This document shows positions 44,090-53,406 of a stretch of DNA of 64,000 nucleotides, in pieces. The stretch lies in the NCBI RefSeq assembly GCF_003589595.1, contig NW_020653993.1, positions 3,311,415-3,375,414 of the forward strand. The letters run 5' to 3'. This DNA is from Hyposmocoma kahamanoa. Its lineage: Eukaryota > Arthropoda > Insecta > Lepidoptera > Cosmopterigidae. Every line of letters starts with the position of its first letter. The first letter of the stretch is position 1. A program made the translations under genes and the position numbers. Below the pieces are notes generated by a model. That model was not told where the DNA came from. It saw only the letters and a program-made list of their open reading frames with translations, and did not search any database.

Positions 44090-46167
44090 GGAATTTTCAT
44101 CGACAAAGTAACAAAAACACAAAGGAATTTTATCTACAACTTTGCTTGTTTCAATTTTTCACAGCACATATTCGTACATTATGGTATATGGATACCAGGC
44201 TTTGATTTTTTTTAACAGTTTAAACGTATTTCTGGGCAATTAATAAATTAAAACGCATTGTTCAGCTGACTAAATTTCTCGTAATGTAACGTCAAATAAA
44301 TTTTCTTTTTTCAGTTGCCATATTCGACGTGAAAAATCTACTATTCAAAACATTTTTCATGACAGACACAAAAAAGCCAAAATAAGTTTACGTATACATT
44401 TTTTCGACGTCTGGCCTCCGCTATTCGAAACTAATTATTGTTTTATCAATGATCGTGGTTCCCCAGAGAAGTTGTGAGCTTGTTCACTATTTGTATATTT
44501 CATGTGGTAAATCGTTTCGAGCGAGTGTGAGGGTCGTATTCCAGGTACTCAATGCTCAAGTCAGGATTTGAGCAGACTTGAGTATGATTTCAAGCACTGG
44601 AAATACTACCCTAATGGCAAGGACTTGAGTATGATTTCTAATGCTTTGAATCATACTCAAGTCCTGACTTGAGCATTGAGTAGAGTTTTAGAATACGACC
44701 CTGAGTGTCATGTGGATTAAGTTTAAAGATACTTCATTAAAATTTGTCAATGTACGAATTATTGAGTATTACTTTTGCGCAATTAGAGGCTGATTATGTA
44801 AATGCTTTTGATACTCTAATGTCAAGTGAAAGTTTTAGCTTTCGAAATAATTTTTATTTTTATTTTAATGAGCGTTTTCATAGTACAGAATATATTAGCT
44901 ATTTTATAACGCCAGATGGTCTAGAAAAAACTATCAAAAGCCATGAATCGTTTAATTTTTATATTAAATAAATTATTGTAAAACAGATACTTTTGATATT
45001 GCACTTAATAAATTTTAATACAAAAAGTTCTTATTTGTGATGATGATTGATCTTAATGTGTTTATTGTATAGGTTGGAAGATTACTTGTTAAATATCTAT
45101 ACAGGACTTCGACGTCACGTTAGCCAGATACTAAAAAAGTATTTTTACCTATTACGTTTTAGGGTTTTAGGTTTAATTTAGAAATTGATACTTCGCAAAG
45201 AGTGAAAGTATGTATGCACTATACTTTATTAGTAGGTACGTAGTTACCACATTTACCTATACCTATTCCATTGCGAAGTGATTATACCACAATTGTATTT
45301 ATTTTAAACTGGCAATAATAAACAATTGTGTTTTTAAAGGTTGTTAAGAATTAATCGCATTTGTTAAAAACATGTTCCGTCTTTGTAATTAATAATGATA
45401 TAATATATCTATAACATTTCGAGTTTGTCCTACAAAATCAATAAAATAAGCTTGAGAGAGTTTGTACGAAAATTACCAGTAGTACACTCATGAGTTATTA
45501 TTTTTATGTAAATTGCAAAATACATACTTTCGTTCTCCACAAATGGCATTTAAAATTAATGAATGGTGTGAGATTCGCTCTGGGCCTTTTGGAGGGAAAA
45601 GTGTCGTTTTTATTTTGACTTTCAATTATTTAGTGAAATCTAGTTTAAAGTGGAATAGGATAGTGCTATCGTGCCTTAATCGAAGATTAAAACGCGAAAT
45701 TATACGAATCTCAAATTAAAATACTCGTATCGGCCCGTTCTAAGGAATCCCGAGCCAATCCAAGCATGCGCGCCGCCTCAAATTACCTATCCTCTTTATG
45801 GCAGCCATATTTACAGAAACATTATTAAACGAAGACATGACTCATAGGACTTGTATCCAAGCCAAAATTATTAATAAAAAAAATGAATGGTGTAATGTCA
45901 CTGTCACAGATAGGTCGCGGTTGTACTCTGTGTCGCAGTTCCAATTCCAGTTATATATTAGTTATTGTATGTACGATGTGTATTGATTGGTCAGTGTTGT
46001 TTTAATTTTTGTTATTTTTATATATTGTTGACAACATTGGACTCATCATAAAACCTAAATTGAATTGAATTGAATTGTGTGATTATCTATCATAAACTTT
46101 AAATAACTTTCACCAGGCTAAGAGGCCCAATATAGAAAATACAATCGCTTCTGTGTAATATCCTACA
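44090..46167. promoter_or_regulatory. Head-to-head intergenic region between UVRAG and ZMAT5
   Basis: The two start codons point away from each other, 2078 bases apart. Within it lie a Harbinger-like MITE (44531-44701) and, at 45730-45800, a moderately GC-rich stretch with AGCCAATCC (CCAAT-like) and CATGCGCGCCGCC. These are candidate promoter parts, not proven ones. No coding exon is supported here; short frames at 44744-44971 and 45513-45719 have no recognisable product. Confidence 0.3.
44531..44701. mobile_element. PIF/Harbinger-like MITE, copy 2
   Basis: Starts GGGTCGTATTCCAG, ends in the inverted AGAATACGACCC, with TGA at 44528-44530 and 44702-44704. It has lost four bases relative to the copies at 6602 and 52844. 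It lies about 440 bases upstream of the UVRAG start. Confidence 0.78.
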
Positions 46168-48146
46168 ATGGGTAAAAGATACCGCTGCGATTATTGCGAT
46201 AAACATATGGTTACTTCGCCTTCGATAATTAAAACACACAATAAAGGATTGTTTCATCAAAAACTTGTAAATGAATACTATCAACAATATAAAGGTTATA
46301 ATATATATTATTTATTATTATTAATATTCTGATTACCACTAATTACAACGAGTGTCAAGAGTTATAGATTTAAGAATCTATTTGATTATGTTCAATTCCT
46401 TGTGCTGGGGCAAATGTTTGCCTATAAATTAGTTTTGTACACACTGTAGTGGGCAATTTTGACTTAGCAGGTGGTGAGACATTAGCATGATGAACTTTGC
46501 ATCTATTGTATTACATGCAAACTAGATATGAGCCAAAAAACAGGACAGTCATCTTCTGGAGAATTCTGTCTCGAGAATTCCCACAGCTACTATATTGTAT
46601 TATTATATCCTCACTGGTGACCACTAGTCTTGGGTCAGTCAGTTTTGATGAATGTTGTCAGTTAATATTGATCAAAAAGTTATCATTTATGTAGCAACAA
46701 GCACAAGTCCGGTGACATGTAACGAGTACTGCTGCTACCCACGGGATGGCTCTGCTACGTACCAACTGGCCTCCTTGGATTCAATCAACAAGCATGTCAA
46801 GAGGCTTATGGGTGACCCAGAATTAGGAGAGGCGAAGCTGTAGAGCCTTTGAACACCGCCGTAAAGTTGCCTGCTTATCAGTATCTACAGGATATATCAC
46901 GGAGAGTGCGCAAGGAAATTACACAAATTAATTCCACCTTCCCCTTTCCATCATCGGGAGACCAGATGTAGGATTTTGTTGGATTTGGATTTTGGATTTT
47001 GTTGACAAACACAGGGGATACTATATTGTATTTAAATTGAATGTTACACATTTGACATAAAGTTCGTTATGCTAGGTACAATTTAATTTAAAAAATTTGC
47101 TTTCATTCTGCTATGTAACACTTTGTAGTATGAAAGTTAGAATTTATTCATATTTTCATTGTAAACATCTAATTTCAGATCCTGAAACAATTCTAGCAGA
47201 GGAAAGTACAAAGAGACCATGCAACCGATTCTTACAGGGAACCTGTAGCTTTGGCAGTATATGTCGCAACTCTCATTACACTATGGAGCAGATTAACCAA
47301 TTTAGAGAATATGGTGAGTATATATTTTAACTGTGGATGCTTACAATAAGGAATTTCAAATGGGCATGCCTACAAGTTAAGGTTTAGGGTTTAAGAACAA
47401 ATCAAGTTTGACACTTAGGAGAGATCTTATCATGAGTGGAAAAGAGCTGAATTTTAAATGTCAAGCTAGACATGCTCTTGATACAGTTACCTTACTTGTA
47501 ATAATTCTAAATTTCATTTTTGTACAATTATTATGCGTTATGCGTTATGTACATTTATAAATGAATTTTATTTTGGTATGTCTGCCCTTTCTATTTTGGT
47601 ATGTCTGCTCTTTCACCATTGTATGGCCTATATCTTTTACTTTGTTTTGTGTGTAAACAAAAGAAAGTAGTTATAAATAAATGCACTACTCATCAATAAA
47701 GTAAATATATAAACAATAACATTAAATACACACACAAATACTAAATAAATATCACACAAATATAATTAATATTAATATATTTTTAGTATAATTAGTAATC
47801 ATAATTAATTAATAGTTTGATCATCTGGTTACAGTTGCAAAAGAAATTATTTTGGCGTGAAAGTATTAACTTTCTCTTGTTTTGTATATTTCCAGTGGCA
47901 TTAAAACATCAACCCGAGTCATTCAACCAACCGTCTTTCGAAGATTTATACCACAAACTTCAAGAAAACAAATCGAACACACCACAAAATGAACAGAACA
48001 CTGTATTATATGATAATAACGGTGTAACTCATGTTTTTCCATGGACTTACAATAATGCTTTTGACATTTACAATGAAAAGCCACCGAGTTTAAGAAAATA
48101 CACAATTGAAGATTTTAAAAACGTTGAAATCGTTGACTGGGGTTGA
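46168..48146 (+). CDS. ZMAT5: ZMAT5, U11/U12 snRNP 20 kDa protein (3 exons, complete)
   Basis: ZMAT5 is a component of the U11/U12 di-snRNP, which recognises minor (U12-type) introns in the nucleus. Exons are 46168-46294, 47179-47313 and 47896-48146, with donors AAAG|GTTATA and ATG|GTGAGT and acceptors AATTTCAG and TTTCCAG. Both introns are in phase 1, and the joined frame is 170 residues, the same as the human protein. MGKRYRCDYCDKHM starts a matrin/U1-C-type C2H2 finger (Cys 7, Cys 10, His 24, His 30). KRPCNRFLQGTCSFGSICRN holds a CCCH finger, C-x7-C-x5-C-x3-H (Cys 57, 65, 71, His 75). The C-terminus ends VDWG, close to the VQWG end of the vertebrate protein. The first donor has the weak form GTTATA. 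Identification is from family motifs. Confidence 0.9.
46700..46960 (+). pseudogene. Jockey-type LINE fragment in ZMAT5 intron 1
   Basis: In shifting frames the sequence reads LASLDSINKHVKRLMGDPEL then SLEHRRKVACLS and a RIYHGECA-like stretch. These blocks are typical of the very end of Jockey-like reverse transcriptase ORFs. A stop and frameshifts show that it is dead. Confidence 0.5.
47402..47482. repeat. Fragment of the GTACAGTCAAGAGCACG MITE family
   Basis: TCAAGTTTGACACTTAGG at the left and TGTCAAGCTAGACATGCTCTTGA at the right are inverted and match the arms of 17421-17538. The outermost bases are lost. It lies in ZMAT5 intron 2. Confidence 0.5.
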
Positions 48147-48264
48147 ACCATTACATTGGATAGGTAAGGTTATATTTTATTACGATATTTTGCACCGCAG
48201 ACATATTTTAAATCACAATATATTTTTTATGTACTCTAGATCGTAGCTGTAAAAAAAACTTGAT

Positions 48265-48479
48265 TAAGAGCGGTTACACACGGCGACTTTAGCAGCGATG
48301 CAAACGCGATGTAGTCGCTAAACGTCTACCTTTAAACACGCGCACGATTTTAAGCAGCGGTGCAAACGCGATGCAAGTGCACAACTGCATCGATACTGTC
48401 GCGCGTTAGCATCGATACAAATCGCAAGTGTAGCGATGCAATAGCGCGTGTGCATCGCTGCTTAAAGTCGAACCACTGT
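48265..48479. mobile_element. CGATGCA-rich MITE, copy 2
   Basis: GAGCGGTTACACACGGCGAC at the left pairs with GTCGAACCACTGT at the right, continuing with AGCAGCGATGCA against TGCATCGCTGCT. The interior repeats TGCATCGAT, GCGATGCAA and CGCGCG. It aligns with 11281-11527. Confidence 0.65.
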
Positions 48480-48839
48480 AAAGATTGCCGCAATTGTAAG
48501 CACGTATAAGCATATCGTTAATATTTAGGTACTTTTTATATAAAGCATGCTTGACATTGAAGCGTGCTGAAGATACCTTTCACACAACACGTTTGGTGTA
48601 ATTGCATTGCCTGACAAGTAGGGCAGGATAGGTAAATAAAAACATTAGCCCGATATTTTTTAGTTTTGTTTTGAGACAAACAATATACGTCACCCTACAT
48701 CGTTTTGGGCACGTAAAAATTACAGATGTTTTATTTATTTATTTAAAACCTTTATTGCTGATAACTTATATACTCACTTATTTAACACAGAAACCACAGA
48801 ATAATAAATACAGTAGATGTGGTGTGCCAACTATAAGTC

Positions 48840-49160
48840 TCGAAAGACCTATTTCAGCGCAGTCCGCCATTTTCGCTTTGTATGGTATGGTTGTGTCATT
48901 CTTTCGTGCAAATTCTCTAAAATCCTAGAAAAATGGCTTATTGTGCTTTTTGGAGTGCAAAAATTATTGCCGCACCAAAAATATTACTCGTTGTGGTATT
49001 TCATATCACCGGAAAGTTTTAGTTTAATAAATTATCAATTTTCTGTTTATCGAAATATTTTTTTTGTTACAAGAAACGAAAGTAAAGCTTATGGTCCTGC
49101 AGTATTGTCGTTTTTAGGACTTCTTGACTTGACCAGAATTTCCTCCACGAATTTGTGACT
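48840..49160 (+). pseudogene. THAP-domain remnant
   Basis: From ATG 48933 the plus strand reads MAYCAFWS, after which a one-base shift is needed to read CKNYCRTKNITRCGISYHR. The combined pattern (start Met, a Cys pair, then ISYHR where family members have SFHRFP) is the beginning of a THAP zinc-finger. The later Cys and His are not visible in order. It could be a decayed host THAP gene or part of a THAP-bearing transposon. Confidence 0.4.
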
Positions 49161-49544
49161 CTTTCAATTTCTTTGTCTGTTATCCACAAAACAATGACTG
49201 ATGGCTAGTGTTCATTTTGTGTTACAATCTAGATAAAATTGACTGTATTTTCCATATAATCAGTAGCACATCAAACTGCAAAGACTTTGGTTCGTTTTGA
49301 CCGTAACTGGCATGAAGTTGACTTTAAATCTTAAATAACCTTGACTGCACCTTTTAAATAAATAGAGACTGAGTGGATAGTAACATTTTTTGGTATGTCA
49401 AATTAGGAGACCATTATAAAATAGCTTTTTATTTTATTTTTATTATTAAAGAAAATTAGTCATAATGTATAAAATACTTTATTTTAATATAAACAGTAAC
49501 AAGAACGTAAAATATATGTTTATCAAAAACCACAGCTGTTAGTT
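49161..49544. other. No feature recognised
   Basis: AT-rich; a decayed arm of the 17421-17538 MITE family may be present at about 49266-49350 (GACTTTAAATCTTAAATAACC). Nothing else. Confidence 0.4.
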
Positions 49545-49795
49545 TTTTTTATACCAAGTGAGGGGACGAACAAGTCGTGTGCCTGGTGATTAGACACGCC
49601 TGTCCACATTATTTCTAGTGCCACTCAGAGTTTTAAATCGTAAAGATCTGAGGGGACGTTAACTGCGTCCGTCATTTAGAAACATAAGTTGTCAATTTCT
49701 ATGTGCCTGCAATTTCATCAGCATCTTTACAGCTCAAAACGGGAACACAGTAATGCTTACATTACTGCTTGGTGGCTGAAATGGGTAAGGTAGCA
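49545..49795 (+). repeat. Dispersed repeat family A, full-length copy
   Basis: It runs from TTTTTTTTATACCAAGTGAG and GGACGAACAAGTCGTGTGCC through AAAGATCTGAGGGGAC and TAATGCTTACATTACTGC to GAAATGGGTAAGGTAGCAGT. The CTGGACGAACTC end found in other copies is missing. Confidence 0.6.
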
Positions 49796-50099
49796 GTACG
49801 GTCATTCTCACATTCGGTGTTCTCAGCCTAATTACCGTAGCGATTATTTTTTCTCGCTTAATAACATCCAGTAACATTGAAATGTGAACAACTTTAAGCT
49901 TACCTATCAATATGTCTAAATGACATTAGAATAGACAAAGTAGTCTTCGAGTTGTTAATAAACAAATATTTTATGGAAACGGAGAGGAGATTTTTGGTAT
50001 AGAGATAAGTGGGACCTGGAAGGAGGACATAATAATATGCTACATTTTGTCACAAAAATAAATATTGAAGTGTGTGAAATAGGGGATGAAAGTTTGTAT

Positions 50100-50345
50100 G
50101 GAGGCTACTCAAAGTAGTAATTCTACGTAGACGAAGTCATCGGCTATAACAATGACAATAATCATTACTCGTTCTCGTAAATATTTTTTAAGAGTCTTTA
50201 CTACCTTCAATGGCTTTGGTTGATCCCGCATAACAGTGAAAGTTTTGAATGAATCACTTTGGAATAAATATACAGTAAAATTGAGGATATACTTACACTT
50301 ATTACTATACGATGTGAAAACACGATTCCTAAGAATTTTCACGAT
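50100..50345 (-). repeat. Dispersed element also seen at 10690-10800
   Basis: On the minus strand AAATTCTTAGGAATCGTGTT then TTCACATCGTATAGTAATAAG matches the element around the 10-N gap. A short frame here reads MKILRNRVFTSYSNK, parallel to the one at 10680. This may be a LINE 3' region. Confidence 0.45.
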
Positions 50346-50417
50346 AGAAAAAAAAACACAAACTTACTTTGAAACCACTGTATTTTTTTTTAATCAACTG
50401 AACTAAATTTTTAACTA

Positions 50418-50640
50418 CCTCCGTGGCCGAACGGTTACCGTGCCGGACTGCCACGCAGAGGTCCCAGGTTCGATTCCCGGGCCGAGAGAAATAGTTGTAT
50501 GGCCTACAATTATTTCTCTCGTGAGTTTGGGTGTAATTTGTGGTTGTCTATGTGTGTGTCCATGGCACCTGCGACACAGGGTTTCCCTAGTGTGGGGCTA
50601 TGTTGAGTGTGTGCGTTATTTATAAAAAAAAAAAAAAAAT
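50418..50640 (+). repeat. tRNA-derived SINE, full copy with A tail
   Basis: It begins CCTCCGTGGCCGAACGGTTA, has the B box GGTTCGATTCCCGG and the complete body, and ends CTATGTTGAGTGTGTGCG followed by TTATTTATAAA and an uninterrupted A run. This is a good reference copy of the family. Confidence 0.9.
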
Positions 50641-50721
50641 ACAGTAGTTATACATTTTTCAAATGGCTTTAATTTCATATGTAAAATAATATATTTGACC
50701 CAAGCAAAATGAACCCGTATT

Positions 50722-50931
50722 AGTACACACACACACACTCAACATAACCACGCACTAAGGAAACCCTGTGTCGCGGGTGCCATGGACACACACATAGACA
50801 ACCACAAATTACATCCAAACTCACGAGAGAAATAAATGCAGGCCGTACAAATATTTCTCCCGGCCCGGGAATCGAACCTGGGACCTCTGCGTGGCAGTCC
50901 GGTATGGTAACCGTTCGACCACGGAGGCAGT
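50722..50931 (-). repeat. tRNA-derived SINE, full copy in opposite orientation
   Basis: On the minus strand it reads CCTCCGTGGTCGAACGGTTA, GGTTCGATTCCCGG, the body and CTTAGTGCGTGGTTATGTTG. It stands tail-to-tail with the copy at 50418-50640, 81 bases away, so a transcript through both could fold into a long hairpin. Confidence 0.88.
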
Positions 50932-50967
50932 ATAGACTCTTATGCAGTAGTTTGTTTAAATAATACC

Positions 50968-51540
50968 TTAAAATCTATTATTGACATCAGCAATTATTAA
51001 GTCGTTAACTACATGTGTCGAGAACGGGTCGAGTTTTGGAACGATAGTTGCCCTTATCTTTAAGAAGCAATCAAACACCATCTTTTTGACTGCACTGTTT
51101 TTGGGATCGTCTAAATAAATCAACATTTTTCTCAAACCATCAATAATTGTCTGGTAAGTATCGATCCTTACGGCTTCGTCGTAGAAATAGTCTGTTGTTT
51201 TAGAACTAATTACCATTAGGTCGTGGATTTCCTTCATCTGTTTTTCGTGTATAACTTGAGCTGATGATTTTCTGGTAACGGGAACAGGCTTTGCTTTCCT
51301 ACCGTTAATTATTTCATTATCTACGTTATCGTCTGTATTACCTTTATCTACTTGAATCGATGTATCTTTATCACTGTTAGACGCTTTAAGATCAACGGCT
51401 TTTTCATTATCGTTCGGAACATTGATAGAATTAATGTTGTTTTGAGTTCTAGAAACATACTTAAGAATATTTTGAATTTCATCTTGTACACTAGTTGAAT
51501 TTGTATTATGTTTTGGATTGGCGTAATTTGTACAGATCAC
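50968..51540 (-). CDS. Unrecognised, probably secreted protein, last exon (gene B)
   Basis: A minus-strand frame ends at TAA 50970-50968. It opens after an acceptor-like ACATTTTCAG and begins VICTNYANPKHN, giving 190 residues in phase 0. The first 100 are hydrophilic and Asn/Asp/Lys-rich, and include RKAKPVPVTRKS. The last 85 align with the protein at 56469-57044: EK....., Y.YDEAVRI, DGLRKM, VKKMVFDCF and VNDL..ADVN. A first exon with a signal peptide is expected upstream but was not found. If there is no intron, an ATG at 51567 gives a 199-residue reading whose start (MCYIIIHFQVIC) is a poor signal peptide. I do not know the function. The family is seen here only as these two genes. Confidence 0.6.
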   Translation of the reverse strand: MICTNYANPKHNTNSTSVQDEIQNILKYVSRTQNNINSINVPNDNEKAVDLKASNSDKDTSIQVDKGNTDDNVDNEIINGRKAKPVPVTRKSSAQVIHEKQMKEIHDLMVISSKTTDYFYDEAVRIDTYQTIIDGLRKMLIYLDDPKNSAVKKMVFDCFLKIRATIVPKLDPFSTHVVNDLIIADVNNRF

Positions 51541-51796
51541 CTGAAAATGTATAATAATATAGCACATATAAAAGATAATGCCTATTTAGGACTCGCTAAT
51601 TTTGAAGTCGCGTTCGTCTATCGTAGTGAATGTATAAGAGCACCTTTAAATTAGACCCTTGTAGAAATCGAAGAAGAAGATGATGCGCGTCAAACACTTC
51701 AATAATTTTTAGTTCACCAATTGTGACCAGAGATGAGCAAGCACCCGGGTGTTAACCCGAAGCTTTGTTAACGCCGGGTTTAAATCGGGTTAAAAC
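51541..51796. other. Flank of gene B; older GC-richer repeat piece
   Basis: The sequence CACCCGGGTGTTAACCCG and ACGCCGGGTTTAAATCGGG just left of the hAT element continues on its right (CCATTAACGCCCG), so an older element was split by the insertion. Confidence 0.4.
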
Positions 51797-52379
51797 TAGT
51801 GTTGCAACGAATAGTATTTCGCCTTCAGGCCGAATAGCCGAATATTCGGCCAAACTATTCGGCCTGATTAATGATCTTACGAAAATTGGCGCGCAAACCG
51901 CTTTATAGCAAAGATAGCTACACATACATACATATATAAAACCAGTAATGATGCATGATTTTGTAAAAAGAAATAAAATAGGAAATTTTATTTTGAAGTT
52001 TATAATTCAAATTGATGACATCTTAACGAAGAAAGTAATTATTTGTTTCACTTCAGTTTGATTAACTTTCAAAAACTTAATTTTATTTTCATTTGCAAAT
52101 AATAAGTACTACATAGGTTGATTTTGTTAGCGTTTATTTAATCATGATTTCATGGACAAAGTTACATAATAAGTAGGTACTGTTAATTTGATTTGTTACT
52201 TTTTTTTGAACTCATAAAAGTTACTATTTGTGATAATTTACTGTATTTTCTTATTTCTTCCTACTGTTTTTAGGTATTCGGCCGAATAGTGATTTAATGT
52301 TCGATATTCGGCCGAATAGCAAAAAATAGGCTGATAGAGTCGAATACCGAATAGTAACAAAATATTCGTTGCAACTCTA
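51797..52379. mobile_element. Non-autonomous hAT element with 8-bp target duplication
   Basis: The left end TAGTGTTGCAACGAATA is inverted at the right end (read inward TAGAGTTGCAACGAATA). GTTAAAAC stands on both sides, at 51789-51796 and 52380-52387. Subterminal TATTCGGCC and GGCCGAATA motifs are repeated at both ends. An 8-bp duplication and TAGNG ends are hAT features. The 583-bp element has no transposase. Confidence 0.85.
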
Positions 52380-52843
52380 GTTAAAACCCATTAACGCCCG
52401 AAATCGAGGGCGAAAACTATTTACAACAAAATATTCTTTTTGGAAATTAAGTTATGTTCAAATTTAATGATTTTAATATTATAAATTATTACTGTATACA
52501 TTGTTCATGGTAATTAAAAAATATCAGCGACTGAAGGTCGCCTTTGTTAGCTGATCCAGGACTGTATGGATCATGGACATTGACTTTTAACGCGGCTTTC
52601 ACTATGTCTTCAGGTTTTCAGACCTAGTTGAAATTGTCCGTTAGCAGAGGCTCGACTCTCGAAGCACGACATCCATTATTACGGCCATTTCCCTAAGAAT
52701 GAACTACGGAACTACTCTCGGAGACCGTCAACGAAAAGACGGGTCCGTTTGAGACTTTTTTCTTCATTCTTCGAAACTCAAGCATGTACGTCATCTACAG
52801 TGGGAAAACGTCCGTAACTATGGATTCCGTGCTTCGAGAGTAG
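52380..52843. other. No gene recognised
   Basis: No coding frame; an imperfect GAAGCACGA / GCTTCGAGAG-type stretch at 52640-52840 may be a decayed inverted repeat. Confidence 0.4.
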
Positions 52844-53018
52844 GGGTCGTATTCCAGAACTCTACTCAATGCTCAAGCCAGGATTTGAGCAGACTTGAGT
52901 ATGATTTCAAGCAATGGAAATACGACCCTAATGGCAAGGACTTGAGTATGATTTCTAGTGCTTTGAGTCATACTCAAGTCCTGACTTGAGCATTGAGTAG
53001 AGTTCTAGAATACGAATC
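52844..53018. mobile_element. PIF/Harbinger-like MITE, copy 3
   Basis: It starts GGGTCGTATTCCAGAACTC. The right end is mutated (ATACGAATC where the other copies have ATACGACCC). TAG stands at 52841-52843 and 53019-53021. Confidence 0.75.
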
Positions 53019-53142
53019 TAGGACCCTGTAAAGTTTTCCTTTTAGAGTTTGAACTCATGATCACTTAGTTAATTGCCCTTTGCAACTATAGTTATGTATT
53101 AATTTATAATCATAAAGAAAATAGAAGCCGAAATAAACTTAC

Positions 53143-53209
53143 TAAAACCATCGTTGATAATTTCCAAATATATTGGTGCATTTCTTGGATACAAATATTT
53201 AATCACCAT
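53143..53209 (-). CDS. Candidate short first exon, gene unknown
   Basis: On the minus strand an ATG in good context (GCGAAAATGG) opens 22 codons, MVIKYLYPRNAPIYLEIIND onward, up to a strong donor A|GTAAGTTT in phase 1. The peptide is not signal-like. It cannot be joined directly to the gene B exon, which needs phase 0. It may belong to a minus-strand gene with exons I did not recognise, or be chance. Confidence 0.22.
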
Positions 53210-53406
53210 TTTCGCAAAACACTGAAAGCTGTAATGTTGAAAGTACGCTTGGTTGGCGAAACGAAAATGAAAACAAAAATCCTATATGTACCTGTCCAAG
53301 TTCATAAACATATAAAATACCTATATTTATTTTTATTCGAAACAAATAAAATCTATGTGATGCATTTTTACACTTGCCATATAAATATCTAGATTTAGTT
53401 TTAAAT

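Noticed and set aside
50418..50500. tRNA gene
   Set aside because: A and B boxes are good, but there is no matching acceptor stem and the unit continues into a shared 3' body repeated many times, so it is a SINE head.
53143..53209. First exon of gene B
   Set aside because: It ends in phase 1 while the gene B exon needs phase 0; the joined frame stops after 12 codons.
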